From Pseudomonas fluorescens (GTDB lineage: Bacteria; Pseudomonadota; Gammaproteobacteria; Pseudomonadales; Pseudomonadaceae): 64,000 nucleotides of DNA. Positions 36,408-46,103 of this stretch are shown one piece after another (within the stretch, counting starts at the first letter, position 1; each line of letters starts with the position of its first letter). The DNA lies in assembly GCF_902498065.1 (NCBI RefSeq), contig NZ_CABVIR010000001.1, positions 496,001 to 560,000 of the forward strand, given 5' to 3'. Under the pieces are notes generated by a model, which was not told the origin of the DNA, ran no database searches, and worked only from the letters and a program-made list of their open reading frames with translations. A program made the position numbers and the translations under genes.

Positions 36408-37379
36408 ATGTTTGCATTGTTACGTCGGTCCACCCTTTGCCTCGCGGTTGTCTTCAGTACCGCTGTGCTCGCAATGCCTGCCTTTGCCCTGGATACGGTC
36501 AAGTTCATGGCCCCCGGTTCGGTGGGCGGTGGTTATGACCAGACCGCCCGTGTTCTGGGCAAAGCCTTGATTGAAGCCAACACCGCCAAATCCGCTACCT
36601 TCGAAAACAAAGGGGGCGCGGGGGGCACGCTGGGACTGGCGCAGTTTGCCAACAGCACTAAAGGCGACCCGAATGCGCTGCTGGTGGTCGGCGCGATCAT
36701 GGTCGCTGGCATTGAGCAAAACAATCCGCAGATTACCTTGAAAGATGTGACGCCGATTGCCCGCCTCTTTACCGAGTACAACGTGATTGCAGTGCGCAAG
36801 GAGTCCGAATTCAAAACCCTGGAGGACTTGCTGAAAGTCTTTAAAGATAAACCGACCAGTATTTCCTGGGGCGGTGGCTCCAAGGGGTCGATCGATCACA
36901 TTGGCATTGCCGAATTGGCCGCGAAAATGGGTATTCCGGTCAACAAGGTCAATTACGTGGCCTTCGCGGGCGGGGGTGAAGTGGTTGCCCAGGCATTGGG
37001 GGGGCAGATCAAAGTCATCACCGGCGGTTACGCCGAACTGGGCCAGTACATCAGGAATGGTCAGTTCCGTGTGCTCGCCATCGGTGCACCGGAGCGCGTT
37101 GCAGGCATCGATGCGCCGACGCTTAAAGAAAGCGGGTATGACGTGATCATCGGCAATTGGCGGGGTGTTTACGGTGCCGCGAACCTCACGCCCGAGCAAC
37201 GCAAGGAAGTGACCGACGCCGTTGTCGCCGCCGCCAACAGCAAAGTCTGGAAAGACAATATCGAAACCAACAAATGGTCACCCAACATCCTGACCGGTGA
37301 CGACTTTGGCAAATTCGTCGACGCGGAGCATGTGCGGCTGCGGGCGATGCTGGTCGAGGTAGGGCTGGTCAAACCATGA
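36408..37379 (+). CDS. tctC: Tripartite tricarboxylate transporter, substrate-binding protein
   Basis: A 323-residue periplasmic binding protein with a signal peptide ending PAFA and the TctC/Bug family features (MAPGSVGGGYDQTARVL, NKGGAGGTLGLA, AFAGGGEVVAQALGG). It binds citrate or a similar carboxylate and feeds the TctB/TctA permease encoded next; stop and start overlap by four bases with tctB. The ATG at 36408 has a CGGGAG site. No tctDE two-component pair is adjacent. Confidence 0.92.
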   Translation: MFALLRRSTLCLAVVFSTAVLAMPAFALDTVKFMAPGSVGGGYDQTARVLGKALIEANTAKSATFENKGGAGGTLGLAQFANSTKGDPNALLVVGAIMVAGIEQNNPQITLKDVTPIARLFTEYNVIAVRKESEFKTLEDLLKVFKDKPTSISWGGGSKGSIDHIGIAELAAKMGIPVNKVNYVAFAGGGEVVAQALGGQIKVITGGYAELGQYIRNGQFRVLAIGAPERVAGIDAPTLKESGYDVIIGNWRGVYGAANLTPEQRKEVTDAVVAAANSKVWKDNIETNKWSPNILTGDDFGKFVDAEHVRLRAMLVEVGLVKP

Positions 37380-37870
37380 GTCAATCGCGCGCAATCGTGC
37401 CGGTGCAACTGGCGATAGGCGTCGGTGTGATCGCCATCAGCGCCATGCTGGCCTACGGCGCCTTTCTGTTCCCCGAAGAAATGGGGTTCGTCATCCTTGG
37501 CGCGTACGTCTATCCCTATGCCGTGGCGGTATTCCTCGCAGGCGTGGGCGTGGTACTGAGCTATCAGGCCGTCACCGGCGGGTTTCGCGAACTGGCGGAC
37601 CACGAAGACGAGTCCGCCAAGGCTTTGCCCGGCGGCAAGGCCGGTGTGGCGTGGGTGACGGGGGGGCTGTTGGGGGTGGCCGTGCTGATCAATCTGATCG
37701 GCTTCGTCCTGGCGGCCGCGCTGTTGTTTGCCTGTTCGGCGCGGGGCTTCGGCAGTCGCCATCCGCTGCGCGATCTCGCCATCGGCATTGCCCTGACGCT
37801 ACCGATTTACTGGCTGTTCAATGCCGGGCTGGGGGTTTCCCTTCCGCCGCTTGTCAACGCCTGGATCTGA
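37376..37870 (+). CDS. tctB: Tripartite tricarboxylate transporter, small membrane subunit
   Basis: This 164-residue protein with four hydrophobic helices has the length and layout of TctB, the small inner-membrane subunit. It overlaps tctC by four bases and precedes tctA by 24 bp. Confidence 0.88.
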   Translation: MSQSRAIVPVQLAIGVGVIAISAMLAYGAFLFPEEMGFVILGAYVYPYAVAVFLAGVGVVLSYQAVTGGFRELADHEDESAKALPGGKAGVAWVTGGLLGVAVLINLIGFVLAAALLFACSARGFGSRHPLRDLAIGIALTLPIYWLFNAGLGVSLPPLVNAWI

Positions 37871-37894
37871 TTCGGGCCGCAGGAGATCAACAGG

Positions 37895-39403
37895 GTGGAT
37901 ATTCTCGCAAGCCTGGCAATGGGTTTTTCCTCGGCCCTGACGCCAATCAATCTGATGTGGGGGTTCATTGGCTGCCTGCTCGGCACCGCCATCGGTGTCT
38001 TGCCGGGCATCGGGCCGGCGCTGACCGTGGCGCTGTTGCTGCCCATTACTGCGAAGGTCGATCCCACCGGCGCGCTGATCATGTTCGCCGGCATCTACTA
38101 CGGCGCTCAATTTGGCGGTTCGACGACGTCCATTTTGCTCAATACCCCGGGGGAATCGTCTTCCATGGTCACGGCCCTGGAAGGCAACCTCATGGCCCGC
38201 AATGGCCGGGCAGGACCGGCCCTGGCCACGGCGGCCATCGGCTCTTTTGTGGCGGGCACTATCGCCACGGTTCTGCTGACCTTGTTTGCGCCCATTGTGG
38301 CGAAACTGGCACTGAATTTTGGGCCTGCGGAGTATTTCGCGATTCTGGTGCTGTCGTTTACAACGGTGTCGGCGGTGCTCGGGGCGTCCATGTTGCGTGG
38401 CTTTGCATCTCTGGGGATTGGCTTGACCGTCGGTTTGATCGGGCTGGACTCGACCTCGGGTATCGCTCGCTACACCTTGGGCGTGCCGGAATTGGTCGAT
38501 GGCATCGAAGTCGTGCTGGTGGCGGTCGGGTTGTTTGCGGTGGGCGAGGCGTTGTACAGCCTGCTGTATCAGAAGGAAGAGGCTACTGGCCGACACCGCA
38601 TGACCTCGTTGTGGATGACGCGCGCCGATTGGAAGCGCTCGGTTCCGGCGTGGCTGCGAGGGACGCTGATCGGTTTTCCCTTCGGCTCGATTCCGGCCGG
38701 TGGCGCGGAGATCCCGACATTCCTGTCGTATTCCACCGAGCGCAAGCTGAGCAAATACCCGAAAGAATTTGCCGCCAGCAAAGGCGAGGGCGCCATTGAG
38801 GGCGTCGCCGGCCCTGAAGCGGCGAACAACGCGAGTGCCACCGGTTCGTTGGTGCCGTTACTGACCCTCGGAATCCCGACGTCCGCCACCGCAGCCATCC
38901 TGTTGGCGGCGTTCCAGAACTACAACCTGCAACCGGGGCCGATGCTGTTTGAAACCTCGGGTGAACTGGTCTGGACCCTGGTGGCCTCGCTGTACATTGG
39001 CAACGTCATCCTGCTGGTGCTGAACCTGCCGTTAGTGGGGCTCTGGGTGAAGCTGTTGCAAATCCCGCGGCCGTACCTGAACGCCGGGATCCTGGTGTTC
39101 GCCACCATCGGCGTGTACGGCATGCGTCACTCATCTTTCGACCTGTTGCTGATGCTGGCGATCGGGTGGGGCGGGGTGTTGATGCGGCGATTCGACTTCC
39201 CCGTCGCCCCGGTAATCGTGGGCATGCTGCTGGGGCCGATGGCGGAAAAACAACTGCGTAACGCGTTGTCGATCAGCGAGGGCGACTGGACGGTGTTTCT
39301 GACGCAACCGATTTCCGCTGCGTTTCTGGCGTTGACGTTGCTGGTGCTGCTGGTCCCGCATCTGCTGCATGCCAGGGGCATCAAGTTGCATGAGGATGAT
39401 TGA
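37895..39403 (+). CDS. tctA: Tripartite tricarboxylate transporter, large membrane subunit
   Basis: This 502-residue permease with about twelve helices contains the TctA blocks [39 protein letters not shown] (split here), [21 protein letters not shown] and [16 protein letters not shown]. The GTG start has an AGGAGA site ten bases upstream. Together with tctC and tctB it forms a complete secondary transporter using an ion gradient, most likely for a tricarboxylate. Confidence 0.95.
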   Translation: MDILASLAMGFSSALTPINLMWGFIGCLLGTAIGVLPGIGPALTVALLLPITAKVDPTGALIMFAGIYYGAQFGGSTTSILLNTPGESSSMVTALEGNLMARNGRAGPALATAAIGSFVAGTIATVLLTLFAPIVAKLALNFGPAEYFAILVLSFTTVSAVLGASMLRGFASLGIGLTVGLIGLDSTSGIARYTLGVPELVDGIEVVLVAVGLFAVGEALYSLLYQKEEATGRHRMTSLWMTRADWKRSVPAWLRGTLIGFPFGSIPAGGAEIPTFLSYSTERKLSKYPKEFAASKGEGAIEGVAGPEAANNASATGSLVPLLTLGIPTSATAAILLAAFQNYNLQPGPMLFETSGELVWTLVASLYIGNVILLVLNLPLVGLWVKLLQIPRPYLNAGILVFATIGVYGMRHSSFDLLLMLAIGWGGVLMRRFDFPVAPVIVGMLLGPMAEKQLRNALSISEGDWTVFLTQPISAAFLALTLLVLLVPHLLHARGIKLHEDD

Positions 39404-39660
39404 GCCAACGCCAGAGGGGGTAACGAGTTCATGTACGAATCCGGTGAACCCGGGATCGGTACTGGTCGATGCAAAGGAACGCCCCGGAAAGTGCGTTCCT
39501 GGTATTTCAAAGCTTGCGAAATCAAACGCGCGATGCTGTTCGACAGCTCGAATGCCTGAAGCGCGGTTATGTCCCTTTGGCGACATCTACTGGCTTGTTA
39601 GCGTTAGTCGGCAATCCGCTGGCGCGTTAGAGTCGAGGCACTGTTCCTCGCCACCGCCGG

Positions 39661-40668
39661 ATGCCACCGATGACCCGCCCCCGTTTTTTGCCCGACAACT
39701 TCACCCTGACCCTGATCGGCGTGGTCGTTCTCGCCAGCCTGCTACCCGCCAGCGGCCAGGTCGCGGTCGGTTTTGGCTGGCTGACCAACCTCGCCATTGC
39801 CCTGTTGTTTTTTCTGCATGGCGCCAAGCTGTCCCGCGAGTCGATCATCGCCGGGGCCGGCCACTGGCGCCTGCATTTGTTGGTGTTCGGCCTGACGTTT
39901 GTCCTGTTCCCCTTGCTCGGACTGGCGCTCAAACCCTTGCTGTCGCCGATGATCGGCGCCGACCTGTACATGGGCATGCTTTACCTCTGCGCGTTGCCCG
40001 CAACAGTGCAGTCGGCCATTGCGTTCACCTCCCTGGCGCGCGGGAATATCCCGGCGGCGATTTGCAGTGCGGCGGCCTCCAGCCTGTTCGGGATTTTCCT
40101 CACGCCGTTGCTGGTGACGTTACTGCTGGACGTGCACGGTGATGGCGGCTCGACGCTCGATGCAATTGTGAAAATCAGCGTGCAACTGTTGCTGCCGTTC
40201 ATTGCCGGGCAGATCGCCCGACGCTGGATCGGCGCTTGGGTCGCGCGCAACAAGAGTTGGCTGAAGTTCGTTGATCAGGGCTCGATCCTGTTAGTGGTCT
40301 ACGGCGCGTTCAGCGAGGCGGTGATCGAAGGCATCTGGCATCAGATACCGCTCTGGGGACTGGCCGGGCTGGTGGCCGTTTGCTGCATTTTGCTGGCGCT
40401 GGTCTTGTTGGCGTCCACCGTGCTGGGCAAGGCGTTCGGCTTCAATCAGGAAGACCGCATCACCATCCTGTTCTGCGGTTCGAAAAAGAGCCTGGCCACC
40501 GGCGTGCCGATGGCTCAGGTGTTGTTCGCCGGCAGCACCATTGGCGTGTTAATCCTGCCGTTGATGCTGTTCCACCAGATTCAACTGATGGTCTGCGCCG
40601 TGTTGGCGCAGCGCTACGCCAATCGTCCGGAAACGGTCGTCGAGCTGATGGCTCAGGTCGATCCCTGA
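39661..40668 (+). CDS. Bile acid:sodium symporter (SBF)-like transporter
   Basis: This 335-residue membrane protein with about ten helices fits the SBF-like (YfeH type) family: FFLHGAKLSRESI, ALPATVQSAIAFTSLARGNIPAAICSAAASSL, and FCGSKKSLATGVPMA near the end. The true substrate is unknown. MTRPRFLPD three codons in is an equally good start. It may simply neighbour the TctCBA operon (257-bp gap), but both handle organic anions. It converges on the aldehyde dehydrogenase gene over a GGACGGG/CCCGTCC hairpin at 40674-40700. Confidence 0.85.
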   Translation: MPPMTRPRFLPDNFTLTLIGVVVLASLLPASGQVAVGFGWLTNLAIALLFFLHGAKLSRESIIAGAGHWRLHLLVFGLTFVLFPLLGLALKPLLSPMIGADLYMGMLYLCALPATVQSAIAFTSLARGNIPAAICSAAASSLFGIFLTPLLVTLLLDVHGDGGSTLDAIVKISVQLLLPFIAGQIARRWIGAWVARNKSWLKFVDQGSILLVVYGAFSEAVIEGIWHQIPLWGLAGLVAVCCILLALVLLASTVLGKAFGFNQEDRITILFCGSKKSLATGVPMAQVLFAGSTIGVLILPLMLFHQIQLMVCAVLAQRYANRPETVVELMAQVDP

Positions 40669-40673
40669 TTACC

Positions 40674-40700
40674 GGACGGGATGGCAACTATTGCCCGTCC
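40674..40700. terminator. Hairpin between convergent genes
   Basis: Perfect 7-bp stem GGACGGG/CCCGTCC with a 13-base loop, spanning the convergence of the SBF-like gene and the aldehyde dehydrogenase gene and overlapping the last codons of the latter. Probable bidirectional terminator. Confidence 0.5.
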
Positions 40701-42256
40701 ACCAGGCGAGGCAGCTGCAACGGGTTGAAATCACGCAATGCCTCAGGCAACAACGCATCCGGAAAACCCTGGTAAGCCACCGGGCGCAAGAAGCGTTCGA
40801 TTGAGGTCATGCCCACCGAAGTGAAGCGACTGTCCGAGGTCGCCGGAAACGGTCCTCCGTGAACAGTGGCGTGGGTCACTTCCTGCGGATGGGCGAAGGC
40901 GTTGACGACGATGCGTCCGGTTCTGCGCTCCAGCACCGGCAGCAAGCGTTGGGCCAGTGGCAAGTCAGTTGTCTCCAGGTGCAGGGCGGCGCTGAGTTGG
41001 CCCTGGAGCGAGCGGGCAATGGCGAGTAGTTCAGCCTCGTCCTCGACGGTCACCAGCAGCGCCGATGGACCGAAGACTTCCTGCGACAGTGTGGCTTCCT
41101 TGAGGAAGCGTTGGCCGGTGACCTCCAGCAGCGCCGATTGGCCGTCAACGTCCGCGCTGGCGGCGGTGCCTTCGGCGATGCGCTGCGCACCGGCGTTTTC
41201 CATCGCGGCCAGACCATTCAGGTAAGACGCATGGATCCCCGGCGTCAGCATCGTGCGGGCTGCGGCCTCGCTGACGCGCTGCACCATGGCCGCGCGCAGT
41301 GCTTCGAGACCGGCGCCTTTGATCGCGATCAGCAACGCGGGCCGGAGGCAGGCTTGCCCGACATTGACCAGCATGCGCTCGATAAAGCCGTCACCGATCT
41401 GCGCGCCGCGCTCGGCGAGTGCCGCGGGCAGGATGAACGTGGGATTGATGCTGGTCATTTCGGTGAACACCGGAATCGGATCGGGCCGCAGCTGTGCACG
41501 CCGATACAGCGCCATGCCGCCCTGTTCCGAGCCGGTAAACGTCACGGCTTTTATCAATGGATGATCGACCAGCGCTTCGCCGATGGTGTTGCCGCTGCCG
41601 CGCACCATCGAGAAAACCCCCTCGTGCAACCCGTGGTCCTGCACCGCCTTTTGGATGGCCCGTGCCTGGATTTCCGAAGCGCCGGGATGGGCGTTGTGCG
41701 CTTTGAGGATGACGGTCGCGCCGGCAGCCAGTGCCGAAGCGGTGTCGCCACCGGCCACCGAATAGGCGATCGGAAAGTTGCTCGCACCGAAAATGGCCAC
41801 CGGGCCGATGGCCATTTTCTGCAGGCGATGGTCCATGCGCGGGCGAGGTTGGCGATCCGGTTGTGCCGGGTCGATGGCCAGTTGCAGGAAGCGGCCTTTG
41901 CGCACGACCTCGGCGAATTGACGAAACTGTGTGGCGGCCCTTGTTGCCTCGCCTTCCAGTTGCGCTTGCGGCAAGCCCGTCTCAAGTGCGGCCCGTGCCG
42001 CTAAATCAGTGCGGACGGCTTCGAGATTGTCGGCAATGCTCTCCAGAAACGCCGCGCGCCGTGCCAGCGACGTATGGCTGTAGCTGTCGAACGCCTCGTC
42101 AGCGAGTGTCGCCGCCTGGTGGACTTGCGCGACGCCGCCGAGGGCAAAATCCGGTTCGATCAACGTGTTGGTCGCAGGGTTGAGCGCCTTCATCGTTCCT
42201 TCGGTGGCCGCGACATCGTGCGTACCGATGATCAGGTTTCCTGTCAGTTTCTTCAT
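40688..42256 (-). CDS. Aldehyde dehydrogenase, 2-oxoglutarate semialdehyde dehydrogenase-like
   Basis: This 522-residue NAD(P)-dependent enzyme shows IFGASNFPIAYSVAGGDTASALAAG-type cofactor region, FTGSEQGG, the catalytic Glu in FTEMTSINP, and the catalytic Cys in NVGQACLRPALL. The length and the ASNFP motif match alpha-ketoglutaric semialdehyde dehydrogenases of sugar-acid catabolism. Four bases separate it from the isochorismatase-type hydrolase gene, so the two form an operon facing away from an HxlR regulator. The overall pathway is not clear. Confidence 0.87.
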   Translation of the reverse strand: MKKLTGNLIIGTHDVAATEGTMKALNPATNTLIEPDFALGGVAQVHQAATLADEAFDSYSHTSLARRAAFLESIADNLEAVRTDLAARAALETGLPQAQLEGEATRAATQFRQFAEVVRKGRFLQLAIDPAQPDRQPRPRMDHRLQKMAIGPVAIFGASNFPIAYSVAGGDTASALAAGATVILKAHNAHPGASEIQARAIQKAVQDHGLHEGVFSMVRGSGNTIGEALVDHPLIKAVTFTGSEQGGMALYRRAQLRPDPIPVFTEMTSINPTFILPAALAERGAQIGDGFIERMLVNVGQACLRPALLIAIKGAGLEALRAAMVQRVSEAAARTMLTPGIHASYLNGLAAMENAGAQRIAEGTAASADVDGQSALLEVTGQRFLKEATLSQEVFGPSALLVTVEDEAELLAIARSLQGQLSAALHLETTDLPLAQRLLPVLERRTGRIVVNAFAHPQEVTHATVHGGPFPATSDSRFTSVGMTSIERFLRPVAYQGFPDALLPEALRDFNPLQLPRLVDGQ

Positions 42257-42259
42257 CGG

Positions 42260-42889
42260 TCATTCCTGCCCTGCGAGGGTGGCTACGAGTTCGTCCGTGG
42301 TCACAATCGAATGGGCAAATGTGGGCCCGTTCAGCTCGTGGGCGGCGTGCATCATTTCCGGGCGGAAGGCGGCAGTCGCGTCACGCACCAGGGTGACGTG
42401 GTAACCCAGTTCCGACGCGTAGCGGGCAGTCGCTTCGATGCAGGTGTTGGCCAGCAGACCCACGATGATCACGTGGGTGATGCCTTTTTGCTTGAGGCGA
42501 AAATCCAGGTCGGTGTTGGCGAAACCGCTCGAACCCCAATGCTCCTGAACGACGATGTCACCGTCCTTCGGCGCGAAATCCGGATGCCATTCACCGCCCC
42601 ATTCCCCGCGTGCAAAGTGGTGCATGTGCATGATCTTGCACTGGGTCGGTGTTGGATGGTCCCAGCCTTCGTAGTCGCCGTGTTCCCAGCGATGGTGCGG
42701 TACGATGACGACCGGAATGTCGAGGGCGCGAACCGTGCGATCGAGCGTGCGCAAGTTGTCGAGCAAGCCGACTTGCTCGGCGATCGGTTTGATCAAGGGG
42801 AAGACCTTGCCGTTTTCCGAGAGGAAATCGTTGTACGGATCGACCAGCAGATAGGCGGTCCTGTTGAGCGGATAAAGGGCGTTCGACAT
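42260..42889 (-). CDS. Isochorismatase-type cysteine hydrolase
   Basis: The 209-residue protein has the family start YLLVDPYNDFLSENG (Asp of the triad) and the nucleophile Cys in VGLLANTCIEATARYASELG. The catalytic Lys position, in related proteins VVKEHW, reads VVQEHW here, so Lys may be replaced by Gln. The long pre-Cys part includes a metal-binding-like HMHHF. It probably hydrolyses an amide or vinyl ether, but with an altered centre. The start at MSNALYPL was chosen over an upstream TTG-containing extension. It is co-transcribed with the aldehyde dehydrogenase. Confidence 0.83.
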   Translation of the reverse strand: MSNALYPLNRTAYLLVDPYNDFLSENGKVFPLIKPIAEQVGLLDNLRTLDRTVRALDIPVVIVPHHRWEHGDYEGWDHPTPTQCKIMHMHHFARGEWGGEWHPDFAPKDGDIVVQEHWGSSGFANTDLDFRLKQKGITHVIIVGLLANTCIEATARYASELGYHVTLVRDATAAFRPEMMHAAHELNGPTFAHSIVTTDELVATLAGQE

Positions 42890-42952
42890 GACGATGTTCT
42901 CCACGAAAAGTTGAGTGACCGGTGCCGGGGACTTGCCTGGGCATCTTGTTAG

Positions 42953-42965
42953 TATGATAATCATA
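42953..42965. promoter_or_regulatory. Palindromic operator candidate for HxlR regulator
   Basis: TATGAT-A-ATCATA is a perfect 6-bp inverted repeat around one base, located between the divergent hydrolase and HxlR genes, 64 bp from one start and 26 from the other. Its sequence also includes a TATGAT -10-like box. HxlR proteins bind AT-rich palindromes as dimers, so this is a likely autoregulatory site. Confidence 0.5.
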
Positions 42966-42990
42966 GTAATTGCGTAAGAGGCAAGTCCGT

Positions 42991-43500
42991 ATGTCAATAA
43001 ATACCAGTGTTCCCACCACTCTGTGCCCGATTTCCCGGGCCGAGGCGATCGTGGGCGACCGCTGGACCGTGCTGGTACTGCGTGAGTTGATTATGGGGAG
43101 TCATCGGTACGACGAGATCCAGGCGCAAACCGGCGGCACCCCGCAAATGGTCGCTGCACGCTTGAAGAGTCTGGAGGCTGACGGCCTGGTCGAACGCCGT
43201 CTCTACAATGAACGCCCGCCACGCTACGAATACCACCTGACCGAAAAAGGGCAGGCCTTTTACTCCGTAGTGCAGGCGTTGCGCGCTTGGGGGGAAACCT
43301 GGTGCAAGTCGCCGGAGGAAGGCCTGGCGGTGGTGTACACCCATAAAACCTGTGGCGAACCCGCAGGTTTAGGACCACTTTGCGATCATTGCGGTGAGTT
43401 GTTGCGTCGGGATGAGCTGATCAGTGAGCAGAGCGAAGCCTATGCCGCAGAACGACAAACGCGGCGTGAGGCTTTCAAAGCGAGTCGGAGCCAAGCGTAA
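42991..43500 (+). CDS. HxlR-family transcriptional regulator
   Basis: This 169-residue protein has a winged-helix HxlR domain (about residues 10-105): CPISRAEAIVGDRWTVLVLREL, RYDEIQAQTGGTPQMVAARLKSLEADGLVERRLY, YHLTEKGQAF. The C-terminal 60 residues contain four cysteines in HKTCGEP...LCDHCGELL, a possible zinc ribbon found in longer HxlR proteins. It is divergent from the hydrolase/aldehyde dehydrogenase pair over a palindrome and probably controls it. The ATG start is supported by AAGAGG upstream. Confidence 0.92.
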   Translation: MSINTSVPTTLCPISRAEAIVGDRWTVLVLRELIMGSHRYDEIQAQTGGTPQMVAARLKSLEADGLVERRLYNERPPRYEYHLTEKGQAFYSVVQALRAWGETWCKSPEEGLAVVYTHKTCGEPAGLGPLCDHCGELLRRDELISEQSEAYAAERQTRREAFKASRSQA

Positions 43501-43512
43501 GGAGGCGGTAAC

Positions 43513-43544
43513 CGCCCTCCCTGCGCTTGCGAACGGGGAGGGCG
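43513..43544. terminator. Bidirectional hairpin between HxlR and TonB-receptor genes
   Basis: An 8-bp stem CGCCCTCC/GGAGGGCG with a 16-base loop lies 12 bases after the HxlR stop and 22 before the receptor stop, between convergent genes. Confidence 0.6.
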
Positions 43545-43565
43545 TCGATCAAACGATCTGCGCTG

Positions 43566-46001
43566 TCAGAACTCAGGCGTGTATTTCACGCTGAACATCA
43601 CGTTGCGTGGATCACCGTAGTTGTTGTTGCCATTGATCTGGTTGTAGGCCGCCGTGAAGTAAGTCTTGTCAAACAGGTTGTTGGCGTTCATCGCCAGCTC
43701 GATTTCCGGCGTGAGCTGGTAACCGACACGGGCATTCCACACGGTGTAACCCGGTACGTTGACGCTGTGGTCGTAACCAATCGTGTGGGTTTGAGCAACG
43801 AAGCCCAGGCCAGTGCTGACACGGTTCCAGTCGCCGCTGAACTGGTAGTTGCCCCAGACGCGCAGCATGTGTTTCGGCGTCCACCAGCTGAAGACTTTGC
43901 CTTCGTTGTCCGGGTCCTTAAGGTACTTGGTGGTGTTGTAGGTGTACCCCGCAAACAGTTGCAGACCGTCCAGCACTTCGCCGCTGATTTCGGCGTCGAG
44001 ACCCTGGCTGCGCACTTTGCCGGATGCCTTCGAGCAGTACCAACCGTCGCAGATTTGCCCACCGTCCGTATCGAGAGTGGCCCGGTTTTCCTGGTCGTAA
44101 CGGAACAAGGCCAGGGACGTATTGACCCGACCCTCCATCAACTCGCCCTTGAGACCCACTTCGTAGTTAGTGCCGATAATCGGTTTAACCACCGAGCCGC
44201 CGGTATCGCGTTCGGTTTGCGGTGTGAACACGTCGGTGTAGCTGGCATAGACCGCCCATTCGTGGCTCAGGTCATAGACGATGCCCGCGAAGGGGGTGAC
44301 TTCGCCGTTTTCGTTACTGGTGCTTTCAGGATCGGCGGTGATGCTGGTCGCGTTCTGACCCCAGGATTTGTAGCTGTAGTCGTACCAGCTGACCCGAGAG
44401 CCGAGCACCAAGGTCAGCGGATCGATCGGCTTGACCCGCCAGCTGCCATACAGACCCTTTTGGCGGATGTCATATTTGCTCGGCGTCCCCCGACCTCCGG
44501 GGCTATTGAGCAAACCGTCGTAGCTGATTTCGGGACGGTCGTGATTGATGTCGAAGATAGTGTCGGTACTGTTATTGAAGGTCCGAGCGAATTTGTCATC
44601 CGAGGTGTACTTGGAGTAGTTGCCGCCCACCATGATTTCCTGCTGCATGGACAAGGCTTCGAACTTGCCGTTGAGGTTCATGTCCAGAGCGACTTTGGTG
44701 GAATCCATATCCGTCACGAAGTCAGCGTATTGCACGCCGCTGCCATCGGCATTGATGCCGGTGCCGCTGGATTGCACCCTTGTGTTCTTCGCCTTGTTGG
44801 TTTCAGTCATGCGCACGGCGCCGACCTTGAAGGCCCAATCGTCGTTGAATCGGTGTTCCAGGTCGGTGTAGAGCGTGGTGACATCGATATCCGAATGGTT
44901 CCACTTCGCCCCGGTGTAAGTCTTGCGCGGCAGGTCGACGGGTTTGCCGTCGGCGTAGCGCGGGAAGCCGCGGACATTGGAGCGTGATTCGCCGTCGGAC
45001 TGGCTGACCGCCAGGCCCAGGGTGGTGGCTTCGCTCAGATCGAAGTCCAGCGCGCCATACAGCGAAGTGGTCTTGTACCACTCGGAATCGACAAACGAGT
45101 GGCTGTCGTCCTGGTCGGCAACCAGGCGTCCGCGGACTGTGCCGGCCTGGTTCAGCGGCCCGCCGGCGTCCAGCTGCAGACCGTAGTGATCCCAGGAGCC
45201 GGCCTTGCCGGTGAGGGTCACGGTCGGTGCGTTCTGGCCGCGTTTGCGCACCAGGTTGACGGCGCCGCCGGGGCTGCCGGTGCCTTGCAGCAAACCGGAC
45301 GCGCCCCGCAGCACTTCCATGCGATCAAAGAAGATCAGGTCCTGCGTGGCCCAGTTGCCCAGCGCGTAAGTGTTGCGCGGGATCGGCACGCCGTCGTATT
45401 GCCAGTCATCGATCTGGAAACCGCGCGAGCTCAGAATCATGCCTCTGCCGACGCCTTGGGCACCGACCAGACCGGTGGTCTTGTTGGCCGCGTCCTTGAG
45501 ATCGACGATATCCTGATCGTCCATCTGCTTACGGGTCATCACCGTGACCGACTGCGGAATTTCCTTGAGGGTGTGGGTGCCCTTGCCGATGGTCACGGCC
45601 CGCACGGCGTAGGAGCCTGAGCCTTCGGTGGTGGCGTCGGTGCTGTGTTCGACGATGTTGGTCACGCCCAGTTGCAATGCTGCGCTGTTGTCCGCGGCAG
45701 GCTCGACGCTGAAGTTACCTTGCCCGGTCACTTGCAATTGCAGGCCGCTGCCCGCCAATGCCTTCTGCATTGCCTGTTCCGCGGGCATCTGGCCGACCAC
45801 CGCCGGCGCTTGTTTGCCCCGCACCAGCGAAGGCTCCAATGAAACGATGTGGCCGCTCTGGCTGGCGATGGCATTCAACGTGCTGGCGAGTGGGCCGGCC
45901 GGCAGGTTGAATGTCAGGTCTTGGGCCTGCGACAGGGCAGGGCTCGCCAGAGTTGCCAGGGCGACAGCGGCGGAAAGGGCATGGGGCCACGGGTTGAACA
46001 C
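43566..46001 (-). CDS. TonB-dependent siderophore receptor with signalling domain
   Basis: This 811-residue outer-membrane transporter has a signal peptide (to LSQA), an STN signalling domain (about 28-100, FNLPAGPLASTLNAIASQSG), a plug domain (RAVTIGKGTHTLKEIPQSVTVMT through GGAVNLVRKRG) and a 22-stranded barrel ending YTPEF with terminal Phe. STN-bearing receptors pass a substrate signal to a FecR-like protein; the FecR and FecI-like genes lie directly upstream in the same direction. The architecture suits a ferric siderophore (hydroxamate-type receptors such as FoxA/FiuA have this layout), but the ligand is inference. Confidence 0.92.
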   Translation of the reverse strand: MFNPWPHALSAAVALATLASPALSQAQDLTFNLPAGPLASTLNAIASQSGHIVSLEPSLVRGKQAPAVVGQMPAEQAMQKALAGSGLQLQVTGQGNFSVEPAADNSAALQLGVTNIVEHSTDATTEGSGSYAVRAVTIGKGTHTLKEIPQSVTVMTRKQMDDQDIVDLKDAANKTTGLVGAQGVGRGMILSSRGFQIDDWQYDGVPIPRNTYALGNWATQDLIFFDRMEVLRGASGLLQGTGSPGGAVNLVRKRGQNAPTVTLTGKAGSWDHYGLQLDAGGPLNQAGTVRGRLVADQDDSHSFVDSEWYKTTSLYGALDFDLSEATTLGLAVSQSDGESRSNVRGFPRYADGKPVDLPRKTYTGAKWNHSDIDVTTLYTDLEHRFNDDWAFKVGAVRMTETNKAKNTRVQSSGTGINADGSGVQYADFVTDMDSTKVALDMNLNGKFEALSMQQEIMVGGNYSKYTSDDKFARTFNNSTDTIFDINHDRPEISYDGLLNSPGGRGTPSKYDIRQKGLYGSWRVKPIDPLTLVLGSRVSWYDYSYKSWGQNATSITADPESTSNENGEVTPFAGIVYDLSHEWAVYASYTDVFTPQTERDTGGSVVKPIIGTNYEVGLKGELMEGRVNTSLALFRYDQENRATLDTDGGQICDGWYCSKASGKVRSQGLDAEISGEVLDGLQLFAGYTYNTTKYLKDPDNEGKVFSWWTPKHMLRVWGNYQFSGDWNRVSTGLGFVAQTHTIGYDHSVNVPGYTVWNARVGYQLTPEIELAMNANNLFDKTYFTAAYNQINGNNNYGDPRNVMFSVKYTPEF

Positions 46002-46103
46002 AGCGTTCTCCTGAAAATGTGGAAGTGTCAGGAGATAGGTGGGACGAGAATTGAAAACCGGACACGAATGAGAGTTATTTCCAAAAAAATTTTATCGGTG
46101 GGG

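Noticed and set aside
36408..40668. TctCBA and the SBF-like gene as one operon
   Set aside because: A 257-bp gap separates them and no promoter or terminator decides the matter; kept as separate units.
43527..44987. 486-codon open frame on the + strand
   Set aside because: Antisense to the TonB-dependent receptor; the sense strand has complete STN, plug and barrel signatures.
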